From Flagellimonas okinawensis (lineage in GTDB: Bacteria > Bacteroidota > Bacteroidia > Flavobacteriales > Flavobacteriaceae): DNA of 64,000 bases. The notes under the pieces were generated by a model. That model was not told where the DNA came from. It did no database searches and was given only the letters and a program-made list of their open reading frames with translations. A program made the position numbers and the translations under genes. The stretch lies in NCBI RefSeq assembly GCF_029194005.1, contig NZ_JARFVA010000002.1:1-64000 (forward strand), read 5' to 3'. Of the stretch, positions 63,900-64,000 are shown piece after piece; the first letter of the stretch is position 1, and every line of letters starts with the position of its first letter.

Positions 63900-63930
63900 A
63901 AAAAAGCCCTCATTATTGAGGGCTTTTTTT
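63900..63930. terminator. Bidirectional terminator between hflX and the right-edge gene
   Basis: AAAAAAGCCCTC and GAGGGCTTTTTTT flank an ATTATT loop. A runs on one side and T runs on the other allow use from both directions, as expected between convergent genes. Confidence 0.9.
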
Positions 63931-63947
63931 GTTAGTCAATTCGTTTC

Positions 63948-64000
63948 TTAAAACTTATAGCTCAATCCCAGGGTCCAGTATGTTTGCAGTTCATTGTCAA
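63948..64000 (-). CDS. C-terminus of an outer-membrane beta-barrel protein, cut by window edge
   Basis: Reading leftward from the right edge gives NELQTYWTLGLSYKF and a stop at 63948. The terminal phenylalanine and alternating aromatic residues are typical of the last strand of an outer-membrane barrel. DUF3078 proteins often follow hflX in flavobacteria; identity with that family is a guess. Only the last 17 codons are visible. Confidence 0.55.
   Translation of the reverse strand, partial: DNELQTYWTLGLSYKF

Noticed and set aside
1-64000. tRNA, rRNA, CRISPR, prophage, insertion sequence or restriction-modification genes
   Set aside because: I looked for cloverleaf-like, repeat-spacer, transposase and phage-type signatures and saw none; a tRNAscan or CRISPR search would be decisive, and short RNAs could be missed by eye.

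Overview
The window is a stretch of bacterial chromosome from the Bacteroidota, most likely a marine member of the Flavobacteriaceae (a Muricauda-like genus is only a guess). Reasons: a serine peptidase ends in a type IX secretion (T9SS) sorting domain; many genes are preceded by the Bacteroidota -7 element TAnnTTTG and lack a Shine-Dalgarno sequence; the protein families (DUF3109, PA0069-type radical SAM, VPS10/BNR giants, DUF1460, DUF3050, HemJ) are typical of the group; and REP-like flavobacterial intergenic repeats are present. No rRNA, tRNA, CRISPR array, phage or insertion sequence was recognised.

Layout. 1-1551: the GC-rich tail of a gluconate 2-dehydrogenase subunit 3-type gene, then about 1 kb of AT-rich DNA with three terminator hairpins, a 39-codon candidate gene and a possible decayed reading frame. 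1552-4269: a LytTR regulator and its TPR-LytS histidine kinase. 4262-12736: housekeeping and envelope genes (DUF3109, MarC, S41 protease, dCMP deaminase, HupE, PepSY, TerB-DnaJ, bacilliredoxin, PlsC, HD hydrolase). 12748-17091: a processive GT2 glycosyltransferase, a Tat-exported Gfo/Idh/MocA oxidoreductase and a radical SAM protein. 17232-28130 (minus strand): a secreted orphan, enoyl-CoA hydratase, an NtrY-like kinase, HemJ and two paralogous ~1040-residue VPS10/BNR proteins. 28238-32113: an operon of a DUF1080 lipoprotein, a Gfo/Idh/MocA oxidoreductase, DinB and a P1 peptidase. 32175-35514: DUF4328, SPFH-GYF and double zinc-ribbon membrane proteins. 35519-39974: lactonase, MATE transporter, DUF3050 and ferrochelatase. 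40122-45110: MscS channel, an orphan lipoprotein, DUF1460, ThuA and an AraC regulator. 45321-52376: the heme operon hemA-C-D-E-(DUF6973-like)-F-(PhzF)-B. 52389-63682: serine hydrolase, CNNM/CorC protein, Ogt, a DnaQ-like exonuclease, T9SS subtilisin, an overlapping nuclease/M14 carboxypeptidase pair, and HflX. The right edge cuts a minus-strand outer-membrane-type gene.

How the genes work together. Heme synthesis from glutamyl-tRNA to protoheme is almost complete here: HemA, C, D, E, F and B in one operon, with HemJ and HemH in two separate transcription units; only HemL is missing. Several other genes point to periplasmic redox cleavage of glycosides through 3-keto intermediates (the DUF1080 plus Gfo pair, a second Gfo, ThuA and the gluconate-dehydrogenase-type subunit), although they are dispersed. 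The SPFH/zinc-ribbon/DUF4328 group resembles the partner genes of the Bacillus PspA-YdjGHI envelope-stress module, without PspA.

The best candidates for something little described are the hydrolase-like DUF6973 protein coupled inside the heme operon, the DUF3050 heme-oxygenase-fold protein cotranscribed with ferrochelatase, the SPFH-GYF/zinc-ribbon module, and the noncoding 487-1551 region. All family names were assigned by reading the sequence from memory, not by database search.
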